A stretch of DNA of 64,000 nt from Bacteroidales bacterium (GCA_030690365.1 JAUYGX010000033.1:20932-84931); one strand, 5' to 3'. Positions 48,366 to 58,018 are shown, counted from the first letter of the stretch. The notes: generated by a model not told the origin, from the sequence alone. Translations and numbers: made by a program.

Positions 48366-50696
48366 ATGAAAATTAGATACTTACTTTCCTTTTTGTTTAT
48401 TAGTTGTCTGTTGTTTACACAAGCTTCATTGCAGGCTCAGGATGCCACCATCCGTGGATTTCTTTATGAAGAAGAATCGGGAGAGCCCGCGATTTTTGCC
48501 AATGTAATTCTGGCAGGGACCAATTATGGGGCTTCAACTGATGTGAATGGTTACTTTCTGATTTCAAAAATTCCTCCCGGAGAGTACAGTTTACTGGTGA
48601 CGTATCTTGGATTCGACACCCTCAGAGAACAAGTTTCACTTTCTGCCGGAACCTTGCTCAATAAAAAGTACTATGTGAAAAAAGGGTCGGTTGAACTTGA
48701 AACCGTAACAGTAAGTGCCGAACGTACAGAAGCCCGCACCGAAACCAAGATGTCTGTCGTCAAAATTTCGCCCAAAGACATTAAACAAATCCCCAGCGTG
48801 GGTGGCCAGGCCGACTTTGCCCAATATTTACAGGTCGTTCCCGGAGTTGTGTTTACCGGTGACCAAGGTGGCCAGTTCTACATTCGGGGAGGTTCTCCCA
48901 TCCAAAATAAAGTGATGCTGGATGGAATGACCATCTACAATCCATTCCACTCCATTGGTCTGTTCTCCGTTTTCGAAACCGATTTAATCCGCAATGCGGA
49001 TATTTATACCGGAGGTTATAATGCAGAATATGGAGGCAGGATTTCATCTGTGATGGACATCACCACCAAAGACGGGAACAAAAAACGTATGTCGGGAGCT
49101 GTTGGAGCCTCTACTTTTGGTGCGCGTGCCATGATTGAAGGACCCTTGAAAAAGCAAAATTCTCCCGACGAAGGGAGTGCCTCTTTCGTGTTGTCGTTTA
49201 AAAATTCATATCTGGCCGAAAGTTCCAAAGTTTTTTATAGTTATGTGGATGAAAATGGGTTGCCATTTAATTTTGCCGACATATATGGAAAAGTTACCCT
49301 GAGTGCTGCCAATGGAAGTAAAGTAAGCCTGTTTGGTTTTAATTTTACCGACAAGGTAAATAACTACAAGGCCATTTCTGACTTCGGTTGGAATTCGTTT
49401 GGAGGTGGATCCAGTTTTGTTGTTATCCCGGGCAGGGCACCTGTACTTATCGAGGGCCTTATTTCTTATTCAAAATACGAAACAAATGTAAAATCTACCA
49501 CCCTGAATAACCGGGAAAGCTCAATCAGTGGTTTTAATGCCGCCGTCAACTTTACCTACTTTATGGGTAAAAATGAGTTAAAATATGGAGTTGAACTCGA
49601 AGGATATAAAACGATTTATAAGTTCAGAAATTATATCAATGCCGAGATTAACCAAACAGAAAATACCACCCAGCTCGGGTTGTATGCTAAATACAAGGCC
49701 ATCATAGGAAAAGTTATTATCGAACCCGGTTTCCGTCTTGAATGGTATGCATCGCTTGCCGAAGCAAGTCCGGAGCCTCGCCTGGCCATTAAGTACAACG
49801 CCAACGATTGGTTTCGGCTTAAATTTGCCGGAGGCATCTATTCTCAGAACTTTATTGCCGCTTCCTCCGACCGCGATGTGGTTAATCTTTTCTATGGATT
49901 TTTGTCGGGACCCGAAAACCTGCCTTCAAAATTTGATGGTAAAGAAGTAACAAGCCGTATTCAAAAAGCAGACCACCTGATTTTAGGAGCCGAATTTGAC
50001 TTGAGCAACCGGATTAATTTAAATGTGGAAGGGTATTATAAATACTTCCCGCAATTAACCAATATCAACAGGAATAAGCTTTACACCGAGGGGGAAGCAC
50101 CACTAGGAACCCCCGAGGTAGAGTACAAGGATTTTATTCTTGAAAAAGGAAATGCCTATGGTCTGGATATGGTGCTTAAATATGACTACAAAAAGGTATA
50201 TGTGTGGCTGGTTTACTCGTTGGGATATGTCACCCGCCAGTATCAGGATAAATATGGTGAGATGGTCAGTTATACTCCTCACTTCGACCGCCGTCACAAC
50301 GTAAACTTTGTTTTTTCGTACGTCACCGGACCCAAACGTGAGTGGGAATTTGGAGCCCGCTGGAACCTGGGTACCGGGTTCCCGTTTACGCAAGTGCAGG
50401 GATTTTATGAATCGCTCACATTTCCGGATGGCATCAATTCAAACGTCGGAACCGAAAATGGCGAACTCGGTGTAATTTATGGCGAATTGTATAAAGGCCG
50501 CCTGCCCGTTTATCACCGTTTGGACCTGGATATTAAACGCAACTTTTTCTTTAGCGCCAACACCAAGCTGGTGGCAGATATCAGTGTAACCAACGTGTAC
50601 GACCGTAAAAATGTGTTTTATGTAGATTTGGTGACCAACAGAGTTGTTTATCAGTTGCCCATCATGCCCAGCCTTGGCTTAAGCCTGTATTTCTAA
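48366..50696 (+). CDS. TonB-dependent outer-membrane transporter with carboxypeptidase-like domain
   Basis: The 776-residue protein has a signal peptide ending SLQAQ. A carboxypeptidase-regulatory-like domain follows at about residues 25-110 (IRGFLYEEESGEPAIFANVILAGTNYGASTDVNGYFLI), then the plug (about 120-235, with VPGVVFTGDQGGQFYIRGGSP and LDGMTIYNPFHSIG). The rest is a 22-strand-type barrel ending in LGLSLYF with the aromatic last residue typical of outer-membrane barrels. No SusD-like gene follows, so it is not a classical SusCD pair. The substrate could be a siderophore, cobalamin, peptide or metal. It sits alone between two terminators. Confidence 0.92.
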   Translation: MKIRYLLSFLFISCLLFTQASLQAQDATIRGFLYEEESGEPAIFANVILAGTNYGASTDVNGYFLISKIPPGEYSLLVTYLGFDTLREQVSLSAGTLLNKKYYVKKGSVELETVTVSAERTEARTETKMSVVKISPKDIKQIPSVGGQADFAQYLQVVPGVVFTGDQGGQFYIRGGSPIQNKVMLDGMTIYNPFHSIGLFSVFETDLIRNADIYTGGYNAEYGGRISSVMDITTKDGNKKRMSGAVGASTFGARAMIEGPLKKQNSPDEGSASFVLSFKNSYLAESSKVFYSYVDENGLPFNFADIYGKVTLSAANGSKVSLFGFNFTDKVNNYKAISDFGWNSFGGGSSFVVIPGRAPVLIEGLISYSKYETNVKSTTLNNRESSISGFNAAVNFTYFMGKNELKYGVELEGYKTIYKFRNYINAEINQTENTTQLGLYAKYKAIIGKVIIEPGFRLEWYASLAEASPEPRLAIKYNANDWFRLKFAGGIYSQNFIAASSDRDVVNLFYGFLSGPENLPSKFDGKEVTSRIQKADHLILGAEFDLSNRINLNVEGYYKYFPQLTNINRNKLYTEGEAPLGTPEVEYKDFILEKGNAYGLDMVLKYDYKKVYVWLVYSLGYVTRQYQDKYGEMVSYTPHFDRRHNVNFVFSYVTGPKREWEFGARWNLGTGFPFTQVQGFYESLTFPDGINSNVGTENGELGVIYGELYKGRLPVYHRLDLDIKRNFFFSANTKLVADISVTNVYDRKNVFYVDLVTNRVVYQLPIMPSLGLSLYF

Positions 50697-50720
50697 GATC
50701 AGATTTTATTATCATAGATC

Positions 50721-50758
50721 TCGTCCCGGAACCTCCGTTTCCGGGACGAATTTTTTTT
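50721..50758 (+). terminator. Rho-independent terminator after the TonB-dependent transporter
   Basis: TCGTCCCGGAA (50721-50731) pairs with TTCCGGGACGA (50739-50749) over 11 base pairs around a short loop, followed by A and eight T. This is a textbook intrinsic terminator, only 22 bases before the next gene. Confidence 0.88.
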
Positions 50759-50780
50759 AATCCGTTACAATTACCATTCA

Positions 50781-52823
50781 ATGAAAGCTCCGGTTGCAAA
50801 AAAGATTCCAACAAAACTTATCAAGCATGGAGATGAGCGCACCGACAATTACTACTGGCTCAACCAACGTGAAAATAATCAGGTAATCAACTATCTGGAA
50901 GAAGAAAACAGGTATACTGATTTCATGCTCCAAAACACGCAAGTATTACAGCAAAAGTTGTACGATGAAATGGTGGGAAGAATCAAACAAACCGACATGT
51001 CGGTTCCATATGAACTGAATGGATACCAGTACTATGTGCGTTATTTGGAAGGCTGTGAGTACCCTGTAATTTGCCGAAAATCCATTGCTGAGAATGCAAA
51101 TGAGGAAGTGATGCTCGATGGCAACAAAATGGCTGAAGGATTGGTTTTTTTTCACATTGGAAATTGGGAAGTAAGTCCCGATAACAAGTTAATAGCATTT
51201 ACAACAGATACTGTAAGCCGGCGTCAGTACACCATCAGGGTGAAAAATCTCATGACAGGCGAAATGGTACCGGAAGAAATCATCCATACAGCCGGTGATG
51301 TTACCTGGGCCAACGACTGTAAAACGCTGTTTTACACAAAAAAAGATGAGACGTTACGCCCATATCAAATCCTTCGGCACCAGCTGGGTACTGCGGCAGA
51401 AATGGATGTGGTGATTTTTGAAGAGACGGATACCACCTTTAGAACGTTTGTATACAAAACAAAATCAGACAAATACCTGGTGATTGGTTCCAGAAGTATC
51501 CTGTCAGACGAATACAGAATTTTGGAGGCAGACAATCCAACAGGTGAATTTAGGATTTTTCAGGAAAGGACTGAAAATCTGGAATACAGCATTTATCATC
51601 AAGGCGACCGCTTTTTATTGCTCACCAACCACCAAGCGTTGAACTTTCAGTTAATGCAAACCCCGGAGAACAAAACTGCCCTGGCAAACTGGGAAACTTT
51701 GGTAGGTCCGCGCGACAAAGTTTTTCTGGAAGATGTGGAAGTGTTTCATGATTTTGTGGTACTCACAGAGCGCGAAAAGGGGTTGATCCTGTTCAGGTTG
51801 ATGCAAACCCCTTCGGGCAGTGAACATTACCTTCATTTTACTGAAACAGATTATCATGCTGTTGCAGCCGTAAACCCGGATTATTTTTCAAAAAAATTCA
51901 GGTTTCATTTTACTTCTCTCAAAACCCCCAACACAGTTTACGATTATGATAGTATCCACCGCACTCAGCAACTGCTGAAGCAGATGGAAGTGGCAGGAGG
52001 CTATCACCCCGAAGACTATATCACCGAAAGATGCTATGCCCCGGCCCGTGATGGTGCTCTGGTGCCTATCAGCCTGGTGTATAAAAAGGACTTTAAAAAA
52101 GATGGCAGCCAACCTGTGCTGATGTATGGTTATGGATCCTATGGCATCAATATGGATTCTACTTTTCTATCAAAAAGGCTTAGTCTGCTCGACAGGGGTT
52201 TTGCTTATGCCATTGCCCACATTCGTGGAAGCGAAGAACTGGGGCGTGAGTGGTACGAAGATGGCAAGCTTTTAAACAAGAAAAACACGTTTTACGATTT
52301 CATCGATTGTGGCTGTTTTCTGATTGAGGAACATTACACGCAAAGTGAGATGTTGTTTGGCTATGGAGGCAGTGCCGGCGGATTGTTAATAGGTGCTGTT
52401 ATAAACATGGCACCCACCTTATTCAAAGGTGTAGTAGCCGCCGTTCCGTTTGTAGATGTGGTAACCACCATGCTGGATGAGTCTATTCCACTGACCACTG
52501 GCGAATATGACGAGTGGGGAAATCCCAACGAAAAGGCGTATTATGATTATATGCTGTCTTATTCTCCTTACGATCAGGTAAAAAAGCAGGATTACCCGGC
52601 ATTACTGGTGGTCACCGGTTTGCACGACAGCCAGGTGCAATATTGGGAACCCGCCAAATGGGTGGCCAAATTGCGGGAATTGAAAACCGATGAAAACCTG
52701 CTGTTGCTTAAAACCAACATGGAATTGGGTCATGGCGGTGCTTCCGGAAGGTTCGAAGCAATGAAAGATGCCGCCCTGGAATATGCTTTTTTGCTTAAGG
52801 AGCTTGGGCAGGATTCCATATGA
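50781..52823 (+). CDS. ptrB: Oligopeptidase B (S9 family serine peptidase)
   Basis: The 680-residue protein has a seven-bladed propeller over about residues 70-390, preceded and followed by the alpha/beta-hydrolase part. The catalytic triad is visible: Ser531 in YGGSAGGLLIG, Asp616 in TGLHDSQVQYWEPAKW and His651 in ELGHGGASGRF. IPLTTGEYDEWGNP is a signature of the S9A oligopeptidase B group, which cleaves short peptides after Arg or Lys. The usual GRSAGG is GGSAGG here. No signal peptide is apparent, so the enzyme is probably cytoplasmic or periplasmic by other means. It is monocistronic. Confidence 0.93.
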   Translation: MKAPVAKKIPTKLIKHGDERTDNYYWLNQRENNQVINYLEEENRYTDFMLQNTQVLQQKLYDEMVGRIKQTDMSVPYELNGYQYYVRYLEGCEYPVICRKSIAENANEEVMLDGNKMAEGLVFFHIGNWEVSPDNKLIAFTTDTVSRRQYTIRVKNLMTGEMVPEEIIHTAGDVTWANDCKTLFYTKKDETLRPYQILRHQLGTAAEMDVVIFEETDTTFRTFVYKTKSDKYLVIGSRSILSDEYRILEADNPTGEFRIFQERTENLEYSIYHQGDRFLLLTNHQALNFQLMQTPENKTALANWETLVGPRDKVFLEDVEVFHDFVVLTEREKGLILFRLMQTPSGSEHYLHFTETDYHAVAAVNPDYFSKKFRFHFTSLKTPNTVYDYDSIHRTQQLLKQMEVAGGYHPEDYITERCYAPARDGALVPISLVYKKDFKKDGSQPVLMYGYGSYGINMDSTFLSKRLSLLDRGFAYAIAHIRGSEELGREWYEDGKLLNKKNTFYDFIDCGCFLIEEHYTQSEMLFGYGGSAGGLLIGAVINMAPTLFKGVVAAVPFVDVVTTMLDESIPLTTGEYDEWGNPNEKAYYDYMLSYSPYDQVKKQDYPALLVVTGLHDSQVQYWEPAKWVAKLRELKTDENLLLLKTNMELGHGGASGRFEAMKDAALEYAFLLKELGQDSI

Positions 52824-52860
52824 TTTATATTAGCCAGATGGGCTGAATGGGGGTGGGGGC

Positions 52861-52895
52861 CGGGCGTTGCCCGAAAATCCAGGGCGTTGCCCTGG
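52861..52895. repeat. Two GTT-loop palindromes
   Basis: CGGGC-GTT-GCCCG (52861-52873) and CCAGGGC-GTT-GCCCTGG (52879-52895) are perfect hairpins built like the GGGC-ATC-GCCC units downstream of the transposase. Confidence 0.8.
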
Positions 52896-52899
52896 ACAA

Positions 52900-53190
52900 T
52901 GTTGTCTCAGGCTTTCAGCCTGATATGGTTAATTCGGTAATCATTAATCAGAAATGTTTTCATAATTTTACAGTATTAATATTTGTCATCGTCGGTAATG
53001 TCAGTCCAAGCCTGAAGGGCCTGGACATCATTCCCCGGGGTTCCGAGTCATGTTGTCTCAGGCTTTCAGCCTGATATGGTTAAAACTGTACTCAACAGTC
53101 AAAGATAATTTCATAATTTTACAGTATTAGTAATTGTCTTCATCAGTAATCTTAACCCAAGCCTGTAGAGCTTGGACATCATTCCCCGGG
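52900..53190. repeat. 151-base tandem duplication, non-coding
   Basis: Two units start TGTTGTCTCAGGCTTTCAGC at 52900 and 53051. Both contain TTTCATAATTTTACAGTATT at the same offset, a CCAAGCC...GGxCTTGG-type hairpin, and ACATCATTCCCCGGGG at the end. The ends are conserved while the middle has diverged (e.g. around 52935 against 53086), suggesting the palindromic ends are maintained. Confidence 0.75.
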
Positions 53191-53203
53191 GCATCGCCCC
53201 GGG
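53185..53203. repeat. GGGGC-ATC-GCCCC palindrome left of the transposase
   Basis: CCCGGGGC-ATC-GCCCCGGG is a perfect hairpin 47 bases before the transposase start. It uses the same ATC loop as the right-hand array. Confidence 0.8.
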
Positions 53204-53249
53204 AAAAAATACCTCGGGCTGAAATGCCTGAGACAAAAAAAACAACCCT

Positions 53250-53705
53250 ATGACCCAATCTTTATCTCAGCTGTACGTACACCTTGTGTTTGCTACAAAA
53301 TTCAGGCGACCTTTTATCAAACGTGAAATCAAGGAGAAACTGATATCCTACCTGGCTGGAGGCCTGAAAAATCAAAACAGTCCGGCACTCATCATTAACG
53401 CAGAACCTGAACATGTTCACATACTCTTCAGGTTGTCAAAAAATCATGCATTGGCTAAAGTGGTTGAAGAAATAAAAAAACAATCCTCCAAATGGGTGAA
53501 AACACTGGACTCAACTTATGCGAATTTTGCCTGGCAGGGAGGGTATGCTGCTTTTTCGGTTAGCGGTTCTGCTGTGAATACTGTAAAAAGATATATTGCG
53601 AACCAGGAAGAACATCACCGAAAGAAATCTTTAAAGGAAGAGGTTGAAACCTTTGTCAAAGAGTATGATGTCATTGAATATGACCCTGATTTTTTCTGGG
53701 AATAA
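53250..53705 (+). CDS. IS200/IS605-type Y1 transposase (RAYT-like)
   Basis: The 151-residue protein has the HUH metal-binding motif HVH at residues 55-57 (AEPEHVHILF). The catalytic tyrosine is Tyr115 in VKRYIANQEEHHRKK, with Gln119 as the possible third ligand. Such enzymes cut and join single-stranded DNA at hairpins. Length is normal for TnpA, so the gene appears intact. It is bordered on both sides by palindromes of the GGGC-ATC-GCCC type: one on the left at 53185 and an array on the right at 53709-53868. That is more hairpins than a simple IS200 element needs and resembles repeat-associated tyrosine transposases. No tnpB is present. Confidence 0.88.
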   Translation: MTQSLSQLYVHLVFATKFRRPFIKREIKEKLISYLAGGLKNQNSPALIINAEPEHVHILFRLSKNHALAKVVEEIKKQSSKWVKTLDSTYANFAWQGGYAAFSVSGSAVNTVKRYIANQEEHHRKKSLKEEVETFVKEYDVIEYDPDFFWE

Positions 53706-53708
53706 TTT

Positions 53709-53868
53709 CCCAAGCCTGAAGGGCTTGGACAACATATCCCAGGGCATCGCCCTGGGGTTTGTGCCCCAGGGCATCGCCCTGGGGTTTGTACCCCAAGGCA
53801 TCGCCCTGGGGTTAGTACCCCAGAGCATCGCCCCCTGGGGTTTGTCGTCCCCGGGCATCGTCCCGGAG
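53709..53868. repeat. Array of GGGC-ATC-GCCC palindromes right of the transposase
   Basis: Hairpins lie at 53709-53728 (CCAAGCC...GGCTTGG), 53738-53756, 53764-53784 (CCCCAGGGC-ATC-GCCCTGGGG, perfect), 53791-53811, 53818-53840 and 53849-53868. The middle ones repeat with a period of about 27 bases, separated by TTTGTG-, TTTGTA- or TTAGTA-like linkers, and show small compensating or decaying changes. Confidence 0.85.
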
Positions 53869-53900
53869 GTTGACACCCTCACAGGTTCTGGTTCTCTCGC

Positions 53901-55196
53901 TTACCCCATCAACTGCTCAATCTCATCTGGATCAATCGGAATCTCTGCCATCAAATCAACGGGCTCACCATCGGTCACCAGAATATCATTTTCAAGACGG
54001 ATTCCGATATTTTCTTCAGGAATATAAATGCCTGGCTCACAGGTAAGCACCATTCCGGGTTGGAGAATGCTTTCTTTCGGACCCACATCGTGCACGTCCA
54101 GACCCAGGAAATGGGCTGTTCCATGCATGAAATATTTCTTAAACAATGGCGCTTTCGCATCCTGAGCCATCATTTCGGTTCTGGTAAACAAACCCAGATT
54201 AATCATCTCATGCTCCATCAGTTCTTCGGTTCTTTTGTTAATCTGGGTGATGCTGTTGCCAGGAGTATATAGCTTGATGATTTCCCGTTGAACACGTAAA
54301 ACAGCCTCATAACAAGACCGTTGCCTTTCGGTAAACCGACCGTTTACCGGGATAGTACGGCTCATATCAGCCGAATAATTGGCATATTCGGCCCCTACAT
54401 CAAAAAGTACCAGATCGCCCTCCTGGCAAACGGCATTGTTGTCGATGTAATGCAGCACACAGGCATTTTTTCCGGAGGCCACAATGGGTTGATAACCATG
54501 ACCATTGGCCCGGTTGATGGTGAATTCATGTTCAAATTCGGCCTGTACATCCATTTCATTCATACCTGGTTTAATGGTTTTGAGTACCCTTCTAAAGGCC
54601 TTTCCTGTAATGTTGCAAGCCAGTTTTATTAACTCAATTTCTTTATCCGATTTTATCATACGCAGTTGCGTCAATAATGGGGCCGCTCTACAATAATTAT
54701 ATAAAGGATATTTCGCTTTAAGTGCAGTGCCCATTCGCTCATTGCGATCGACAACCTCAGAGAAAAATTTGGGATATTCGTTAAAATTCAGGTAGATATT
54801 TTTTGTCCAAAAGAGCAAATCCCTTAATATCGCTTCGTAATCGTCCACAAACCTGACCTGCTCTATGCCTGAAATGGCGGTGGCTTCTTCCGGGGTATAT
54901 TTATGACCTTCCCATTGTGCCAGCACTTCATTGCTTTTCAAAAATAAGAGTACTTCCCGGAGTTGAGGATTCGGTGCCCCGGGAGCAATTATCAAAATAG
55001 TTTTTTCCTGCTCTATCCCCGACAGGTAAAATAAATCCGACTGTTGCCGAAAGGGGAAATACTGGTCGCCATTGCGTGGAAATTGTTCACTGGAGTGAAA
55101 AATAGCGATCGATTCTGCCGGAAGCAAGTCGGCAAACCGCCTCCTGTTTTCTTTAAAAAGGGTATTGTCTATGGGTAGGTATCGCATTTGATTCAT
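53901..55196 (-). CDS. pepP: Xaa-Pro aminopeptidase (M24B family)
   Basis: The protein has about 431 residues from the ATG at 55196 (MNQMRYLPI); an ATG at 55241 lies upstream of the promoter box and was rejected, and 55187 is also possible. The N-terminal creatinase-like domain spans about residues 1-160 (YFPFRQQSDLFYLSGIEQ). The C-terminal pita-bread domain carries the metal ligands: two Asp in LFDVGAEYANYSADMSRTI, His in GTAHFLGLDVHDVG, and two Glu in TCEPGIYIPEENIGIRLEND. The enzyme removes the first residue when proline follows and is cytoplasmic. It is convergent with the transposase locus. Confidence 0.93.
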   Translation of the reverse strand: MNQMRYLPIDNTLFKENRRRFADLLPAESIAIFHSSEQFPRNGDQYFPFRQQSDLFYLSGIEQEKTILIIAPGAPNPQLREVLLFLKSNEVLAQWEGHKYTPEEATAISGIEQVRFVDDYEAILRDLLFWTKNIYLNFNEYPKFFSEVVDRNERMGTALKAKYPLYNYCRAAPLLTQLRMIKSDKEIELIKLACNITGKAFRRVLKTIKPGMNEMDVQAEFEHEFTINRANGHGYQPIVASGKNACVLHYIDNNAVCQEGDLVLFDVGAEYANYSADMSRTIPVNGRFTERQRSCYEAVLRVQREIIKLYTPGNSITQINKRTEELMEHEMINLGLFTRTEMMAQDAKAPLFKKYFMHGTAHFLGLDVHDVGPKESILQPGMVLTCEPGIYIPEENIGIRLENDILVTDGEPVDLMAEIPIDPDEIEQLMG

Positions 55197-55207
55197 ATTT
55201 AAAGACA

Positions 55208-55215
55208 CAAAACTA
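55208..55215 (-). promoter_or_regulatory. -7 promoter box of the Xaa-Pro aminopeptidase gene
   Basis: The minus strand reads TAGTTTTG, an exact TAnnTTTG, 11 bases before the ATG at 55196. Confidence 0.5.
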
Positions 55216-55316
55216 ACTAAACCAGATTCATTTTGTGGCAAAAGAGGAAGATTTATGGCTACTATTTATCATTGTTAAAAATAAACAGTAGAAAGAAAAC
55301 CCGTTGAATTGTTTTC

Positions 55317-55324
55317 TATATTTG
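55317..55324 (+). promoter_or_regulatory. -7 promoter box of the sdhCAB operon
   Basis: TATATTTG matches TAnnTTTG exactly, 48 bases before the sdhC ATG. The leader is about 40 bases long; no -33 TTTG is clear. Confidence 0.55.
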
Positions 55325-55372
55325 TTGCATAATTAACACCTACGTTTACAAAACCACATAAAAAGCGTAATT

Positions 55373-56044
55373 ATGAGTATAAGTTATTCTTCGGTCACCA
55401 AGAAGATATGGATGTCGCTTATGGGCTTTTTCCTCATGACCTTTTTGATCGTTCATCTAAGTATCAATCTGTTACTGGTGATCAGCCCGACAACGGATCT
55501 GTTTAATGAGGCTTCTCACTTTATGGGTACCAATCCGTTTATTCAAGCCTTTCAATGGATTCTGTTTGCGGGATTTATTGTTCACATTATCATCGGAGTA
55601 GTTCTTCAAATTGAAAACTGGATGGCCCGCCCAAAAGGATACCGGGTAAAGGCCGGTTCTGAGGATTCTTTTTTCAGTAAATACATGATCCATACCGGGG
55701 TCATTATTTTCATTTTCCTGATCATTCACTTTGTGAATTTCTTCCTGGTAGCCAAAGGCGTTATCGGTGAAATCCCAGAAACAATGGTCGACGGTAAACC
55801 CATGGATGATATGGGTTCTGTGGTAATTGCGCTCTTTCAATTACCTTATTATATGGTAGGATATCTGGTTGCTTTACTGATCCTGGGTTTTCACCTCGAT
55901 CACGGTTTCCAGTCGGCATTCCAGTCGCTCGGACTTAACCATCCTACTTATACTCCTTTTATAAAAGGGTTCGGACATTTCTTTGCTGTCATTATTGCAG
56001 CCGCTTTTATGATCATTCCGCTGTTTATTTACTTTTCAAAATAA
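55373..56044 (+). CDS. sdhC: Succinate dehydrogenase/fumarate reductase cytochrome b subunit
   Basis: The 223-residue protein has five transmembrane helices of the b558 type, with conserved His for two hemes in FLIVHLSINLL, FAGFIVHIIIG, YMIHTGVIIFIFLIIHFVNFF and HLDHGFQSAFQSLG. It anchors the complex in the membrane and exchanges electrons with menaquinone. It is the first gene of sdhCAB, with sdhA starting six bases after its stop. Bacteroidota use this enzyme in either direction, often as fumarate reductase in anaerobes. Confidence 0.94.
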   Translation: MSISYSSVTKKIWMSLMGFFLMTFLIVHLSINLLLVISPTTDLFNEASHFMGTNPFIQAFQWILFAGFIVHIIIGVVLQIENWMARPKGYRVKAGSEDSFFSKYMIHTGVIIFIFLIIHFVNFFLVAKGVIGEIPETMVDGKPMDDMGSVVIALFQLPYYMVGYLVALLILGFHLDHGFQSAFQSLGLNHPTYTPFIKGFGHFFAVIIAAAFMIIPLFIYFSK

Positions 56045-56050
56045 AAAATT

Positions 56051-57997
56051 ATGACCAAGCTAGATTCTAAAATACCGGCCGGACCATTGGCCGAAAAATG
56101 GACCAACTACAAAGCGCATCAAAATCTGGTAAATCCTGCCAACAAACGAAAAGTAGATATTATTGTCATTGGTACAGGATTGGCCGGCGGTGCTGCGGCA
56201 GCCAGTCTTTCGGAAATGGGGTTTAACGTAAACGTATTTTGTATTCAGGACAGCCCGCGACGTGCGCACAGCATTGCCGCTCAGGGCGGGATAAATGCCG
56301 CCAAAAATTATCCCAATGATGGCGACAGCATTTACAGGTTATTTTACGATACCATCAAGGGAGGCGATTACCGTGCCCGCGAAGCCAACGTTTACCGCCT
56401 GGCCGAAGTTAGTAACAATATTATCGATCAGTGTGTGGCTCAGGGGGTTCCTTTTGCACGTGAATATGGCGGATTGCTCGACAACCGATCCTTTGGTGGA
56501 GCCCTTGTATCGCGTACTTTTTATGCCCGGGGCCAAACCGGACAACAATTGTTGCTGGGTGCCTATAGTGCATTGAGCAAGCAAATCGGAAAAGGGGCTG
56601 TGAAGATGTACACCCGCCGCGAAATGCTCGATGTGGTGAAAATTGATGGACGTGCCCGTGGGGTGATCGTCCGTAACCTGGTAACCGGAAAGCTGGAGCG
56701 TCATGCCGCACATGCTGTTTTGTTGGCCACCGGAGGTTACGGAAATCTGTTTTTCCTCAGCACCAATGCCATGACTTCCAATGGTAGCGCCGCCTGGAGA
56801 GCTTATAAAAGAGGCGCCTTTTTCGCAAACCCGAGTTTTGTTCAAATCCATCCTACCTGTATTCCTGTTCACGGCGATTACCAATCGAAGCTTACGCTAA
56901 TGAGTGAAAGTCTGCGTAATGATGGACGTATCTGGGTTCCGAAGAAAAAGGAAGATGCCGTAAAAATACAGAAAGGGCAGATGAAACCTACCGATATACC
57001 CGAAGAGGAGCGTGATTATTATCTGGAGCGTCGTTATCCGGCTTTTGGCAACCTGGTTCCGCGTGATGTAGCTTCACGGGCCGCCAAAGAGCGCTGTGAT
57101 GCCGGTTTTGGAGTGGGTTCCACCGGATTGGCCGTCTATCTCGACTTTAAATCCTCCATCGAACGATTGGGTAAAAAAGTCATCGAAGCGCGCTACGGCA
57201 ACCTCTTCCAGATGTACGAAAAAATTGTAGATGCCAATCCGTACGAAACGCCCATGATGATTTACCCGGCCATCCATTATACCATGGGCGGAACCTGGGT
57301 GGATTACGAATTGCAAAGCACCATCCCCGGATTGTTTGTAGGTGGTGAGGCCAACTTCAGCGACCACGGCGCAAACCGATTGGGTGCTTCGGCACTGATG
57401 CAGGGCTTGTCCGATGGTTATTTTGTATTGCCATATACCATGCAGAATTATCTGGCCGACCAGATTACAGTTCCTCACTTTAAAACCGATTCATCTGAAT
57501 TCGATGCCGCTGAGAAAGATGTGCAGGAGCGCATTAACAAACTTCTGGCAGTAAAAGGTGGTCATACGGTAGATTCATTCCACCGCCGTTTGGGTCTTAT
57601 TATGTGGGACAATGTGGGCATGGCCCGCAACCAAGCCGGCCTGGAAAAAGCCATTACAGAAATAAAAGCCTTACGCAAAGAATTCTGGCAAGATGTCAAA
57701 GTTCCCGGAACAAACGACGGTTTGAATGTGGAACTGGAAAAAGCCTTGCGTGTGGCCGATTTTCTCGAATTGGGTGAGTTGATGGCTTACGATGCGTTAA
57801 ACCGCAAGGAATCAAGTGGTGGTCACTTTCGTGAAGAATACCAAACGCCTGAAGGTGAGGCCATGCGTAACGACAATGAGTTTATGTACGCCGCCGCCTG
57901 GGAATACAAAGGAGATGATCAGAAACCGGAACTTCACAAAGAGCCCCTCATCTATGAAAATATCGAGGTGAAACAACGTAACTATAAAACTGCTTAA
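56051..57997 (+). CDS. sdhA: Succinate dehydrogenase/fumarate reductase flavoprotein subunit
   Basis: The 648-residue protein has the dinucleotide-binding start [18 protein letters not shown] (about residues 35-53). The covalent-FAD His lies in [15 protein letters not shown]. Further conserved blocks are [27 protein letters not shown], the active-site Arg region [17 protein letters not shown], and [22 protein letters not shown]. It oxidises succinate to fumarate, or the reverse, on the cytoplasmic side of the membrane. Length fits the roughly 640-660 residues of the Bacteroidota/epsilon-type enzymes. sdhB follows after 21 bases. Confidence 0.96.
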   Translation: MTKLDSKIPAGPLAEKWTNYKAHQNLVNPANKRKVDIIVIGTGLAGGAAAASLSEMGFNVNVFCIQDSPRRAHSIAAQGGINAAKNYPNDGDSIYRLFYDTIKGGDYRAREANVYRLAEVSNNIIDQCVAQGVPFAREYGGLLDNRSFGGALVSRTFYARGQTGQQLLLGAYSALSKQIGKGAVKMYTRREMLDVVKIDGRARGVIVRNLVTGKLERHAAHAVLLATGGYGNLFFLSTNAMTSNGSAAWRAYKRGAFFANPSFVQIHPTCIPVHGDYQSKLTLMSESLRNDGRIWVPKKKEDAVKIQKGQMKPTDIPEEERDYYLERRYPAFGNLVPRDVASRAAKERCDAGFGVGSTGLAVYLDFKSSIERLGKKVIEARYGNLFQMYEKIVDANPYETPMMIYPAIHYTMGGTWVDYELQSTIPGLFVGGEANFSDHGANRLGASALMQGLSDGYFVLPYTMQNYLADQITVPHFKTDSSEFDAAEKDVQERINKLLAVKGGHTVDSFHRRLGLIMWDNVGMARNQAGLEKAITEIKALRKEFWQDVKVPGTNDGLNVELEKALRVADFLELGELMAYDALNRKESSGGHFREEYQTPEGEAMRNDNEFMYAAAWEYKGDDQKPELHKEPLIYENIEVKQRNYKTA

Positions 57998-58018
57998 TTA
58001 ACATAAAATACCGGAACA

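Larger units (their letters stand above)
52824..53249. other. Repeat-filled intergenic region before the transposase
   Basis: The 426 bases hold palindromes (52861-52895 and 53185-53203) and a 151-base tandem duplication (52900-53190), listed separately. No gene is supported here. Confidence 0.7.

Noticed and set aside
52847..53074. 75-residue plus-strand frame
   Set aside because: It lies wholly in palindromes and the tandem duplication, and the second unit does not preserve the frame.
53738..53868. Periodic 27-base units that could be mistaken for a CRISPR array
   Set aside because: The units are contiguous palindromes with near-constant linkers rather than repeats separated by unique spacers, and no cas gene is in the window.
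53631..53882. 83-residue minus-strand frame with PRAMPWGTN repeats
   Set aside because: The repeats are just the translation of the palindromic DNA array; it also overlaps the transposase end and has no sensible start context.
56339..56884. 181-residue frame opposite sdhA
   Set aside because: It lies inside sdhA, which has all family motifs; no independent evidence supports it.
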